Shown: one piece after another, positions 58,567-64,000 of the stretch | How the letters are laid out: every line of letters begins with the position of its first letter | Position numbering within the stretch: the stretch's first letter is position 1 | NCBI GenBank assembly: GCA_947044405.1 | Contig: CAMRHE010000333.1 | Coordinates: forward strand, 1,488,001 to 1,552,000 | DNA length: 64,000 nucleotides | Direction of reading: 5' to 3' | From: Leptodactylus fallax | Lineage: Eukaryota > Chordata > Amphibia > Anura > Leptodactylidae | Program-made: the position numbers and the translations under genes | Notes under the pieces: model-generated | What the model saw: only the letters and a program-made list of their open reading frames with translations | The model's database searches: none | What the model was told of the DNA's origin: nothing

Positions 58567-61221
58567 ACACACACACATACACATATATATACATACATAC
58601 ACGCACACACACACACATATATATATATGCGCAAAAAATGATTCAAGCTTAACTGTTTGGTCACAAAAAAGATGACAGAAGAAAACTCCATTCACAAGGA
58701 TAAACTCTACTTTGGCTGGAACTTTAATATGCTTCCCCCCAGGCACTTACATATGATATACAATATGCGCTCCCCATTGTGTAGAACAACAGGATTTTTT
58801 TTTTTTCCGTGCTGGTGTAACCACCCAATTTACATAGGCTGCTGTTGGCACCTGCAGTAGGACTGTGGGAATGGAAAGGTCATGATTTAGCAGCACTGTA
58901 TAAGAAAATTCAGAATCTATGAGGTCTATAAGATTCCTGGCCTCTGTATAGTCTCCACTTTTCTTATACAATAATGTCTCCCAGACCAATAATTGTGTCG
59001 TGCAGGGATCTGTTAATAGGAGCAAAAACCTACCTTTGCTGCAACAAGTGAATGAAAGAATACAGAAATAGTCATCTATTTACGGACATGGAAATCAGCT
59101 TGGAAGTGGTTTTGGGGTGGAGCCTGATTTGCCTATAGACAGCTGCAAATGCTTCGGCTCTCCTCATGACCCTCCACACCCCCACCCAATTTCTTTCCTT
59201 TAGCCATAATTCACATTTTCAGCTTCTGTCTGCATCCAGGATGTCTGTAGGCAAATCCAGTAGATCAGGCCCCGCCCCCGAAGCACTTGCAGGCTGATTT
59301 GCAGATCTATAAAAAGAGGATTATCCCTGCATTGTCGTATCGGTTTGTAGCCACAAAGGCAGGTTTCTGCTCCTATTAAATGATCCCTACTTGGCACTAT
59401 TATTGGTTTGGGAGGCATTTTGGACCTGACAGAGTCCCTATAAGAATGAAATATGTTAAAGGTCCCATCTTGGTAAGTACGCATAGCGGTTTTCAGAACT
59501 CCCATAAAAAAGAATAGAAGGAGCTACATCTGTGGCCACATCTTCATTCACAGAGGCTGTGAGACATGGGTCCCCAGCGACATTTGAGAACAAATTTCAT
59601 AGATATTGCTAAATTTTCCTCCACTATGCTCCCTGCCTCACCTCCTTTGAGGAAAGTAGGGTGTAAAGGGCAGAACTTAAAGTTGCAATTTTTGAGCAAA
59701 AAATTGCGACTTTTCATGCCAAATATCAATTTTCTGGCACACAAACCATGATGAATCAGCTCTATAGTCTAAACATACAGTGCTAGAAACATCTTACCAA
59801 GTATGAAAGCTGACACGTAATTGGAGATCTGTCCCATCCCAACAATGAGGAACAACACAGCGAACATTTCCCAGTTGACAGAGAAAACTTGTACTATGCT
59901 GAATCCCGTCTGCACGCCCATGGTAACAAACAGGACCTTCTTCCTGCCGAACCTGTGAACATTGCATTGGACTAATTTGGAATGTATATCAAACATTTCA
60001 GCCATTAAGTATCAAAAGTAACAAGCCTGCTGTCATTTCTATTACAGAAATGTAAGAGCACACAGTATAAATATATATATTATCCCATCTATGCCAGTTT
60101 TACATTGTACAAAGGCGATAATGTTGCAAATATTCGGGTTTTAGTATGTCAGTTCTTTTCAGATGAGTCACAGTCAGGTAAATGCAGCCGATATATGGAA
60201 TGCGTTTCCCAACCACAACCACATGAACCCAACCTTGAGGTCCTGTTTTATTCTTGTTAGAGATAATTCACATTCTGGCATTATGGCTAGGAAACATGGT
60301 CCATATTGCAGCCGCAGCTCGTCTGAACTCCCTGCCCTAGAATAGTGTAGTATATGTTAAACCTGAGAATTTTTTTTGTCATTCCTAACCTGCCATAGAT
60401 CAAACTGGGAAATGACTTTATTGTCAATATTACAGAAGAAGAAAGAAGTAGGATAGAGCAGAAGCCATAAGGAATGTATGACAAATGATGGCTCTGAAGT
60501 TTGCTTAAAATGGCAAATTTCTGAACCCAGTTATATAAGAGGACAGGAGAAAAACTGACGTTGTGGAAACACTGCTTTTTTTGTTGCAGATTATGCTGCG
60601 GTTTTTTGAGCCAAATCCAGGAGTGGATTGAGCAGAAGGGAGAAGTATAAGAACTTCCTATATATCTCCCATTCCCTTTGTAACCATTCTTGGCTTTGGC
60701 TCAAAAAAAAAAAAAAACACAGAAAATCTGCAACACAAAAAGCTGCGTTTCCGCAACGTGGGGCTCAGCCAGAGTTAGTTCACACTGCCATGTTCAAACA
60801 ATGAACACGAGCCAAATGACAACAGCATGTCCTGCCTGACTGTGGCTCATCTGATCTGAACTCCCTGCATCATAGTGTTTCATGATGCTGCGAGTTCCAG
60901 AATGAACACGGCTCTACTGTGCTGTACTCAGAGCATCATGTTAATAGAGCAAATACATAATCTTTTTGTTCTAGGTGAGTAAAGCCATTGCCAGAGTTGT
61001 CCAGCGGTGGGTCTTCGCACTAACAACACATATAATCTTCATATAGAAATTGTAAACCAACAACCTATTAAGATACGTAGAGTAAAATCATTCTGAATAG
61101 GAAATTAAGCAACTCACCTATCTGACATCTGTCCTGACACGAATGAGCCAAACAGCACCCCCAAAAAGAAGAGCGACGTGGTTAATGGTACTTTCCAGTC
61201 ATTATCGCAGATCAGGTTCCA
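36824..61221 (-). CDS. SLC22A4/SLC22A5: OCTN-type organic cation/carnitine transporter, exons 2-10 (5' end outside window)
   Basis: Plasma-membrane transporter of the major facilitator superfamily, SLC22 family, OCTN group. Members move carnitine with sodium (OCTN2) or ergothioneine and organic cations (OCTN1). Nine exons on the minus strand join in phase with GT donors and AG acceptors: 61118-61221, 59798-59952, 54570-54741, 45792-45918, 43096-43196, 41665-41879, 40728-40910, 39193-39328, 36824-36914. Lengths are 104, 155, 172, 127, 101, 215, 183, 136 and 91 bp, totalling 1284 bp, or 427 residues plus stop. As I recall, human OCTN genes share this exon architecture, with about 131 residues in exon 1. 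Seen motifs: MFS loop GQMSDRFGRKK across exons 2/3, [24 protein letters not shown] and a C-terminal TAL. Exons 2-4 and the C-terminus look more like OCTN1, exons 7-8 are mixed, so the paralogue is undecided. No stop or frameshift interrupts the chain, so it looks functional. Exon 1, start codon and promoter lie beyond 64000. Confidence 0.93.
39193..39328 (-). CDS. SLC22A4/SLC22A5: OCTN exon 9 (membrane segment 12)
   Basis: Acceptor TTCTCTAG, donor GTGAGT; 136 bp, phase 1 to phase 2. The peptide is [40 protein letters not shown] and MLRVK plus two bases of Gly. It contains the last membrane helix and the acidic start of the cytoplasmic tail. The Phe after VLVGI aligns with Leu503 of human OCTN1, the site of the common L503F variant (alignment from memory). 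Confidence 0.94.
39924..40326. mobile_element. TTAA-type MITE in intron 8
   Basis: TTAA at 39920-39923, left end AGGAGTTTTTCCAGGCTACA. Facing phrases ACCCTTCCTTAGGATAGGTC and GACCTATCCTTAGGATAG lie inside; the right end (GTCCCAGAAAACCTTTTT) has decayed. The interior holds a CATGTGACTGATGAACATGA palindrome. A 2 kb-scale family member set is found at 10602 and 61300. Non-coding. Confidence 0.5.
40728..40910 (-). CDS. SLC22A4/SLC22A5: OCTN exon 8 (membrane segments 10 and 11)
   Basis: Acceptor TATTGCAG, donor GTAAGT; 183 bp, phase 1 to phase 1. The peptide runs [76 protein letters not shown] is the most diagnostic OCTN stretch in the window. It spans membrane segment 10, the ELYPT loop and most of segment 11. 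Confidence 0.95.
41665..41879 (-). CDS. SLC22A4/SLC22A5: OCTN exon 7 (membrane segments 7-9)
   Basis: Acceptor TTTTGCAG, donor GTAAGA; 215 bp. A leading G completes the Trp codon, then [20 protein letters not shown], an extracellular turn, [20 protein letters not shown] and [20 protein letters not shown], ending LVPQ and one base of an Asn codon. [15 protein letters not shown] is a strongly conserved OCTN stretch, here nearer to OCTN2 in wording. Confidence 0.94.
43096..43196 (-). CDS. SLC22A4/SLC22A5: OCTN exon 6 (end of large cytoplasmic loop)
   Basis: Acceptor ATCATAG, donor GTAAGT; 101 bp, phase 0 to phase 2. The peptide is [20 protein letters not shown] followed by [13 protein letters not shown] and a split Trp. 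It matches the OCTN segment that enters membrane segment 7. A second AG seven bases downstream (CTGCAAG) would break the frame, so the upstream acceptor is used. The exon has no long ORF of its own and was found from its splice signals and phase. Confidence 0.92.
43577..45123 (+). mobile_element. Tc1-like DD34E element, copy D, in intron 5
   Basis: TA-flanked (43575-43576, 45124-45125). Outer ends CAGCGGCTTGCAAAAGTATT and AATACTTTTGCAAGCCACTT. Inner repeats of the same motif at about 43783 (CATGCAAAAGTATTCAACCT) and 44922 (CTGAATACTTTTGCACGTCA) give the IR/DR layout known from Sleeping Beauty. The element is 1547 bp and antisense to the transporter gene. Confidence 0.9.
43920..44906 (+). CDS. 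Tc1-like transposase, open but internally deleted
   Basis: Cut-and-paste transposase with an open 328-residue frame. N-terminal paired-type HTH ([32 protein letters not shown]), linker, then catalytic motifs [16 protein letters not shown] and [11 protein letters not shown]. There are 34 residues between the second Asp and the Glu. Compared with copy E, 24 codons are missing between IMLWA and ILEENLL, inside the catalytic core; the loss is in frame. The family start codon (ATG AAG in copy E) has changed to AAG GAG plus one base, so the frame depends on an ATG 51 bp upstream. Family members are usually about 340 residues. Probably inactive despite being open. Confidence 0.85.
   Translation: MKPSVFVSEQTASRRTKELTRQARDKVVENLKAGLGYKNITQAFSIPRSTVQSIIQKRKKYSTTANLPQHGCPPKLTDRARRVLVTEAAKRAMVTLEELQKSIAQAGESFHRKTISRTLHKSGLYGRVSRRKLLLKERHTKCRLQFATSHKGDTANTWKKVLWSDETNVELFALNAKRYVWRKSNTAHNLEHTIPTVKHGTGSIMLWAILEENLLEAAKDLRLGRRFTFQQDNDPKHRARATVEWFRSKNIHVLEWPSQSPDLNPIEYLWQDMKIAVHRHSPCNLAELELFCKEEWGKISVSRCAKLVETYPKRLVAVIGAKSGSTKY
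45792..45918 (-). CDS. SLC22A4/SLC22A5: OCTN exon 5 (PESPRWL cytoplasmic loop)
   Basis: Acceptor TTTTCAG, donor GTGAGC; 127 bp. The first G completes the Trp codon of exon 4, followed by [20 protein letters not shown] and then [14 protein letters not shown], ending IPSE in phase 0. PESPRWL is the SLC22 signature in the large intracellular loop between membrane segments 6 and 7. The basic, helical remainder matches that loop. A DD38E transposon lies 165 bp upstream in intron 4. Confidence 0.94.
46084..47712 (+). mobile_element. Tc1/mariner DD38E (Intruder-type) element, copy B, in intron 4
   Basis: TA-flanked, 1629 bp, the most complete of the three DD38E copies. Terminal inverted repeats are 267 bp each (46084-46350, 47446-47712). 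The right repeat includes the last 104 bp of the transposase frame. The inner boundary is CCTGAAATGG/CCATTTCAGG. It starts 165 bp upstream of exon 5 and is antisense to the gene. Confidence 0.92.
46498..47549 (+). pseudogene. DD38E transposase with one frameshift and a lost catalytic Glu (copy B)
   Basis: Start [20 protein letters not shown], then [20 protein letters not shown]. The frame shifts at about 46660-46670, where GACCAGCCAGG stands for GACCGCCCCAGG in copy C. From there it is open in another frame to the TAA at 47547-47549. Catalytic motifs: [12 protein letters not shown] and [10 protein letters not shown] (Asp at 47235), then [11 protein letters not shown], where codon 47352-47354 is CAG (Gln) instead of Glu. 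Spacing from the second Asp to that codon is 38 residues. Otherwise full length, about 350 codons. Confidence 0.88.
47713..50616. other. Intron 4 sequence without a recognised element
   Basis: Several short frames (48430-48777, 49255-49476, 49645-50055) lack domain resemblance. The phrase GTTAAAGGGGTGTCCAGTCC at 50011 is a TTAA-type end. Nothing else is identified. Confidence 0.5.
50617..51090. mobile_element. TTAA-flanked MITE (T2/Kolobok-like), 474 bp
   Basis: TTAA at 50613-50616 and 51091-51094. Ends AGGGAATCTGTCAGGTCAAT and, inverted, AGGGAATCTGTCAGGGCAAT. Next come GGGACACTAAACCACCCACA and its inverse TGTGGGTGGTTTAGTGTCCC, so the stem runs beyond 70 bp. The middle is GC-rich (CTGCGCAGGCGCGGGGAGTA). 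The start TTAAAGGGA fits the T2 class. A decayed relative is at 3822. Confidence 0.75.
51150..51197. repeat. (AT)n microsatellite
   Basis: About twenty AT dinucleotides, ending in CTATATAAAA. Confidence 0.9.
51690..51860. repeat. Fragment of an interspersed repeat
   Basis: Shares AATTGACATGCTGCGATTTA-type and TTTTTCCGCAATGTGAGGAT-type phrases, in inverse, with 62130-62290 (CATGTCAATTATACCTACG). Probably two copies of one element. Boundaries are not resolved. Confidence 0.4.
51908..53533 (+). mobile_element. Tc1-like DD34E element, copy E, in intron 4
   Basis: TA-flanked, 1626 bp. Outer ends CAGTGCCTTGCGAAAGTATT and AATACTTTCGCAAGGCACTG. Inner related repeats CGTGCAATATTATTCGGCCC (about 52105) and GGGCCGAATAATATTGCACG (53320) give an IR/DR layout with arms of about 220 bp. 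Antisense to the host gene. Closest relative in the window is copy D. Confidence 0.92.
52300..53312 (+). pseudogene. Tc1-like DD34E transposase with three frameshifts (copy E)
   Basis: Starts [20 protein letters not shown]. The frame moves at about 52375 (to [18 protein letters not shown]), again near 52700 (to [20 protein letters not shown]), and again near 53090 (to [20 protein letters not shown]). It ends AAKGGATKY at 53312. All motifs are present in pieces: HTH, GRPSKL linker, [25 protein letters not shown] and NPIENLW, giving DD34E spacing when frames are followed. It keeps the [20 protein letters not shown] stretch that copy D lacks. Confidence 0.87.
53624..53654. repeat. Poly(A) tract
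   Basis: About 25 consecutive A bases. No SINE or processed copy is recognised immediately upstream, so it may be a simple repeat. Confidence 0.7.
53755..54005. repeat. Small inverted-repeat element in intron 4
   Basis: The left end AAGGCTACGTTCACATCTCC and right end CTAGTGTAAACCTAGCGTAA are degenerate inverses, like the other 'gttcacac' elements at 9541 and 32030. About 250 bp, non-coding. Confidence 0.45.
54570..54741 (-). CDS. SLC22A4/SLC22A5: OCTN exon 4 (nucleotide-binding-like motif, membrane segments 5 and 6)
   Basis: Acceptor TTTAACAG, donor GTAAGT; 172 bp from phase 1 to phase 2. The first residues, with the split Gly, read GTEILGKS, the Walker-A-like motif for which OCTN transporters are noted. 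Then come [20 protein letters not shown] and IAYFIRDWR, ending GLFCIPLWW. Two hydrophobic segments fit membrane segments 5 and 6. A Tc1-like element starts 80 bp upstream of the acceptor (at 54821), so little original intron remains for the branch point and pyrimidine tract. Confidence 0.94.
54984..56024 (-). pseudogene. DD38E transposase with three nonsense codons, no frameshift (copy C)
   Basis: One frame from [20 protein letters not shown] to [10 protein letters not shown], 346 codons. In-frame stops are at 55806-55808 (TGA for the Arg after DKFI), 55539-55541 (TAG for Glu in ESKFEIF) and 55212-55214 (TAG for Trp before PPQSPDLN). A 9-bp in-frame gap removes three residues of FAGDTIGDLF. 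The catalytic motifs [10 protein letters not shown] and [10 protein letters not shown] are intact. The linker GRPRVTS is in frame here, unlike copies A and B. The first stop is a CGA to TGA change, typical of CpG decay. Confidence 0.9.
56255..56654. mobile_element. hAT-type MITE, 400 bp, nested in copy C
   Basis: Flanked by perfect 8-bp repeats GTGGCTAC (56247-56254, 56655-56662). Ends CAGGGCTGTGGAGTCGGAGT and, inverted, CAGGGCTGTGGAGTCGGTAC. Subterminal repeats of GGAGTCGGAGTCGG are dense. The left-end sequence appears a second time inside, from 56533 (CAGGGCTGTGGAGTCGGAGT), 122 bp before the right end. No transposase. The 8-bp duplication identifies it as hAT. Confidence 0.85.
56869..58515 (+). 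mobile_element. Tc1-like DD34E element, copy F, in intron 3
   Basis: 1647 bp in a TA repeat, ends CAGTCATATGAAAAAGTTTG and CTTTTTCATATGACTG. Inner related repeats GACCGGTGCAAAAATTTGGG (57057) and CATACTTTTGCACCGGTCAA (58310) make an IR/DR layout. Same family as copy G and antisense to the host gene. It lies only ten bases of TA repeat from copy C. The best-preserved DD34E element in the window. Confidence 0.93.
57267..58287 (+). pseudogene. Tc1-like DD34E transposase, one 2-bp deletion (copy F)
   Basis: Start [20 protein letters not shown] at 57267, chosen because it begins the family's conserved N-terminus. [20 protein letters not shown], linker [13 protein letters not shown]. The frame breaks at 57651-57657, where CAGTCACC stands for the CAGAGTCGCC retained in copy G (two bases lost). 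After that it is open from [20 protein letters not shown] to AKGGSTKY. Catalytic [18 protein letters not shown] and [11 protein letters not shown] are intact with 34-residue spacing. Length without the lesion is about 340 residues. Confidence 0.9.
58516..58628. repeat. (TA)n and (CA)n compound microsatellite
   Basis: About twenty TA units, then CACACA and CATACA blocks and a final ATATAT run. Copy F is inserted at its left edge. Confidence 0.9.
59798..59952 (-). CDS. SLC22A4/SLC22A5: OCTN exon 3 (membrane segments 3 and 4)
   Basis: Acceptor TTCACAG, donor GTAAGA; 155 bp from phase 2 to phase 1. It completes the Arg codon and continues [18 protein letters not shown], then [21 protein letters not shown] finishes the MFS loop-2/3 signature. 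Its Arg corresponds by my count to Arg169 of human OCTN2, a site mutated in primary carnitine deficiency (from memory). Two hydrophobic stretches fit membrane segments 3 and 4. The next exon starts with the other two bases of the final Gly codon. Confidence 0.93.
60560..60770. mobile_element. Foldback MITE in intron 2, same family as 4832-6545
   Basis: CGTTGTGGAAACACTGCTTT at the left and GCTGCGTTTCCGCAACGTGG at the right are inverse. Within, TTGAGCCAAATCCAGGAGTG faces CATTCTTGGCTTTGGCTCAA. The palindrome covers the whole 210 bp around a GAACTTCCTATATATCTCCC centre. Confidence 0.65.
61118..61221 (-). CDS. SLC22A4/SLC22A5: OCTN exon 2 (membrane segment 2, start of MFS loop motif)
   Basis: Begins in phase 0 after acceptor CTCTAG with TGG AAC CTG and ends in phase 2 at donor GTGAGT. 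The peptide starts [19 protein letters not shown] and ends [10 protein letters not shown] plus a split Arg codon. It covers the end of the large extracellular loop, membrane segment 2 and the first half of the MFS cytoplasmic loop signature. The wording [17 protein letters not shown] is closer to my recollection of human OCTN1 than OCTN2. The 104-bp length equals the expected family exon. Confidence 0.93.
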
Positions 61222-64000
61222 CTAGAGGAATGAACCAAAAAAGCTTCAGTAAATAGAAACAATATAAAAAGGTTAATGAAAAGGTCTTCTAGGCTTAATA
61301 AATGATTACCTATCCTTAGGATAGATCAACAATTGAAGATCGGCAGGGTTCCAACACTCAGGAGACCTGCAGATCAGTTGTTTGAAGAGGCTGAAGGGTT
61401 AACAGAAAAAAAAAAAAAAATACAGCACTGTACATTTGTACAGAGACTGTGCTTGGTACTGCAGCTCAGCCCTTTCACTTGAATTGGACTGAGCTGTGAT
61501 CATATTCCATATGTAAATGAGCTGTTCAGTGCACTCAGGGCCGGGCCACACCACACCTGCTGGAGCACCCATTTACTTTTGAGGTCACCTCCCAGTGCCA
61601 CCCCCAAATAGAAAGACTGACATGTTCCAAGTACAGCGATTTGCAGTGACCACAGAAGAAAATGGTGCTCCAGCAGGTGTGGCCCCGCCCTGAGTGCACC
61701 AGACAGCTCATTTACTTATGGAATAAAAACTGGCTTTCTCTGCGGTAAGACTGCACTTTGACACAAGTAAGTTATGTTCACTATGTGTCTAACTGGCCCT
61801 AGAACAACATATAGTGGTTCTGAAGTGGCTGGTGGTGGTAGACTCCATCACAGCCACCATTAGAAGGAGTGTGGGAGCTTATGGAATACTGTTTTATACT
61901 GACAATAACAACACAGTATATACGCGTACTCTTCGTTTTTATGTTGTGAGACCTGACATTATCTTACACTTTTCTAGTGGACCACCCACACATCTGTAGA
62001 GACAATCCCTTTCAGACAGATCAAATGATTGTTACTAGATCCCACTCCCAATAAATAGTTGATTTAAGCTGGAGGCCCCACGTGGTGTAAACGCCGCAGT
62101 TTGCTTGAGTCGGAAACGCTGTGGAAAAAAGTGGTGTTTTACAGTCATAGCAAAGTGGATGGGATTCTTGCAAATCCCACCCCCACTTTGTGGAAAAATA
62201 TGCGCAGCGGACACGCTGAGATTCCCAAAACCGTTGCGGTTTTGGAAATCGCAGCATGTCAATTATACCTACGAAAACAAAAAAGCGCCACATAACCCAG
62301 TCTCTAAGTTCATGAGCAGGGACCCCCTCTATGATGTCCATATGCCCTAATATAGGACATAGGCAGGAGTTGTTTATATGAGACAACCCCTTAAGGCTAA
62401 GGTCCCACGTAGCACATTGCATTTTTCATTTAATTTCATAGAGTTTTTTTTTTTATGAATTAAATCTTTAGAGAAAACCCAGATTTCCGCAGCTTTTTTT
62501 TTTCCAGGTGTGGATGAAAGGAGAGTAAAATCTTTCACATTGCTGGTACTGTTAAACACAGCAGCCAAAAATGCTGACTTTCCACAATGTGCTAGCCATG
62601 TATTCTCATGGGCCTGTGTATGGAGCCGTGAGCCCAGGACAAAACTCAGGACAGGTCCTATTCCTGTCTGTTTTGTGGCCCAAGGTCATTGAGATCAGTG
62701 AATGGGGCCATGGAGGCACTGACAGCACACGGGTGTCATCCATGTGCCGTCTGTGCTGTTCAATCACAGCCCGGCTACATGTGCACGGACGTCTGCATGT
62801 AGCTTTAGGGTTGGTTTCCATATTCATGCTTTTGAATCCAAAACCAGTTGTGGATCTCAAAGGGAGAGGAAGTATAGAGGATGGGTGTTACTCCTCATTA
62901 TTTCTTTCATCGACTCTGGGTTTTGGCTTCAAAAGTTACATCTGTCAACCTGAAGGGGATTGTCCCATTTCAGGAAATGGAAGATCCTGGACCCCCGCTG
63001 ATCAGCTGTTTGTCCAAATGCTGTGGCCATTTCAAAGGAGCCACATCACTTGTCATTGTTCACAAGATTGCCATCTACACAGTAGTGACTGTGCGGGGAA
63101 CAACAGCTTGTCCTATTCACTTGAATAGGACAAAGTGCACAGCCACTACTGTGTAGACAGCAAGCATGTAGACTATGAAGAGCTCAGCAGCCACTTCCTA
63201 TATCTGTTCGGTGGGTGTGCTGAAAGGATAAGTTATCAATTTCCTGAACCTGGATAACCCCTTTAATAGCCACGTTAATGTTTTTAGTGGTGAAGAGGAC
63301 ATATCTCCCCAGGGTTTGTAAGAACATTTCCCCAGAACAATGCATTTGACTTCCTAGAAAATCAGTGGCGTGCTTGAACCTTGTGTCTATAAACATGGCA
63401 CCGTCACATCTTGCTAGTGCAGCCTTGTACATACTCCAAATCCATTAGTTGCCAGAACTTTTAGTATATTGTGACTACAGTGCACTTTAGCCTCTAGAAA
63501 AGCCGATTAGAAAATGTGAAAGTAGGTGAGAGTGCGCCCTGCTTGTAGCTAGCACTGACATCACTGAAGATAAGAGAACACAAGACACGGGGACCTGTAC
63601 AATGCAAAGCCCACATACACAGTAACACAGCCAGCATACAACACATATGCTGAACTTTCACCTTAAAGGGTCAATGTACTGTAACTTAAGAATAATCATA
63701 TGAATGCCTCCAGCACACATCCTAAGGCCTGTATATCTTAAATCGTCTATACACTCAGCAGACAGCTATCTTACCCTACTCTGTTGTACATGTGCACACT
63801 TAGCTGAGTAGTACATGTGTAGTAAGGCCACTGCCCCTACTATCTTATCTAGCAGAGAACAAAAGGTTTGGGCAGTTACCCAATCCTGTATCTCTCCTGA
63901 CATCTGCAACTGGGGGAGAACCAGGAGGCTCCCATACACATTAGATTTGGCAGGTTCAGTCGTATACATCTCAAGTATATGGCCAGTTATGCTAGGTTCA
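61222..64000 (-). other. Intron 1 of the OCTN gene (partial), repeat-rich
   Basis: No exon is seen upstream of exon 2, so this is read as the 3' part of intron 1. From 61280 to 61520 there is a decayed member of the family with the phrase CCTATCCTTAGGATAG. A foldback element with ends like AAGGTCCCACGTAGCAC lies at about 62390-62600. A TTAA-type end (AACCCCTTTAA) is at 63255-63265. Open frames here, up to 185 codons at 62571-63128, overlap those repeats and match no protein I know. Confidence 0.6.
62391..62600. repeat. Inverted-repeat element in intron 1
   Basis: Left TTAAGGCTAAGGTCCCACGT with AGCACATTGCATTTTT, right TTTCCACAATGTGCTAGCCA. Related in style to the 'ctaaggccccac' elements at 4092 and 4353. 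No clear target duplication. Confidence 0.45.

Larger units (their letters stand above)
36915..61117 (-). other. Introns 2-9 of the OCTN gene and their content
   Basis: Intron sizes from the exon calls are: intron 9, 2278 bp; 8, 1399; 7, 754; 6, 1216; 5, 2595; 4, 8651; 3, 5056; 2, 1165. Intron 5 holds one Tc1-like copy, intron 4 two (with a TTAA element and an AT microsatellite), intron 3 two placed end to end. Intron 8 holds a TTAA-flanked element and a foldback at about 39480-39775. Four of the five intronic Tc1 copies are antisense to the gene. The parts of introns 2, 6, 7 and 9 not listed separately show no recognisable element, apart from one MITE in intron 2. Confidence 0.85.

Noticed and set aside
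62571..63128. 185-codon plus-strand frame in intron 1
   Set aside because: It starts inside an inverted-repeat element and runs into a TTAA-type element. It is antisense to the transporter gene and has no family resemblance.
1..64000. tRNA, rRNA, snRNA or microRNA genes
   Set aside because: I looked for conserved box sequences and cloverleaf-like arms by eye and found none I could support. A covariance-model scan would be needed to exclude them.

Overview
This is vertebrate nuclear DNA, most likely from an anuran amphibian. The coding sequence is split into short GT-AG exons. The rest is packed with Tc1-like DNA transposons, small inverted-repeat elements flanked by TTAA or TAA, hAT-type elements with 8-bp target duplications, a 5'-truncated L2/CR1-type LINE and a 31-bp minisatellite. 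The frog assignment is an inference from this repeat mixture; no species can be named.

The only host gene I can support is on the minus strand between 36824 and 61221. It is a carnitine/organic-cation transporter of the OCTN group (SLC22A4/SLC22A5). Nine consecutive exons (2 to 10) join in phase and encode 427 residues plus a stop: a little over ten of the twelve membrane segments and a C-terminal PDZ ligand. Exon 1 and the promoter must lie beyond base 64000.

Region 1-18 kb has no recognisable gene. It holds foldback elements, three arrays of one 31-bp minisatellite, and a 1.5-kb hAT element with a perfect 8-bp target duplication. Region 18-27.4 kb is a nest of Tc1-like elements: an old remnant (18.06 kb), a DD34E copy with corrupted-looking sequence (19.36 kb), and a DD38E 'Intruder'-type copy (23.06 kb). 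The right terminal repeat of the last is split by a 1587-bp element with a 13-bp target duplication, two long near-identical inverted arms and, between them, a hammerhead-ribozyme-like fold. I read that insertion as a non-autonomous Penelope-like element; it is the most interesting object in the window. Region 28.5-29.5 kb is the LINE fragment; 29.7-36.8 kb is mostly unassigned and must include the 3' UTR of the transporter gene.

Region 36.8-64 kb is the transporter gene. Its introns carry five more Tc1-like copies: one DD34E copy in intron 5, one DD38E and one DD34E copy in intron 4, and one of each in intron 3. None has an intact transposase. One copy keeps an open frame but lacks 24 core codons; one is a single 2-bp deletion from open. 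The three DD38E copies have 267-bp terminal inverted repeats that include the last third of a kilobase-scale gene's 3' end, namely the final 34 codons of the transposase.
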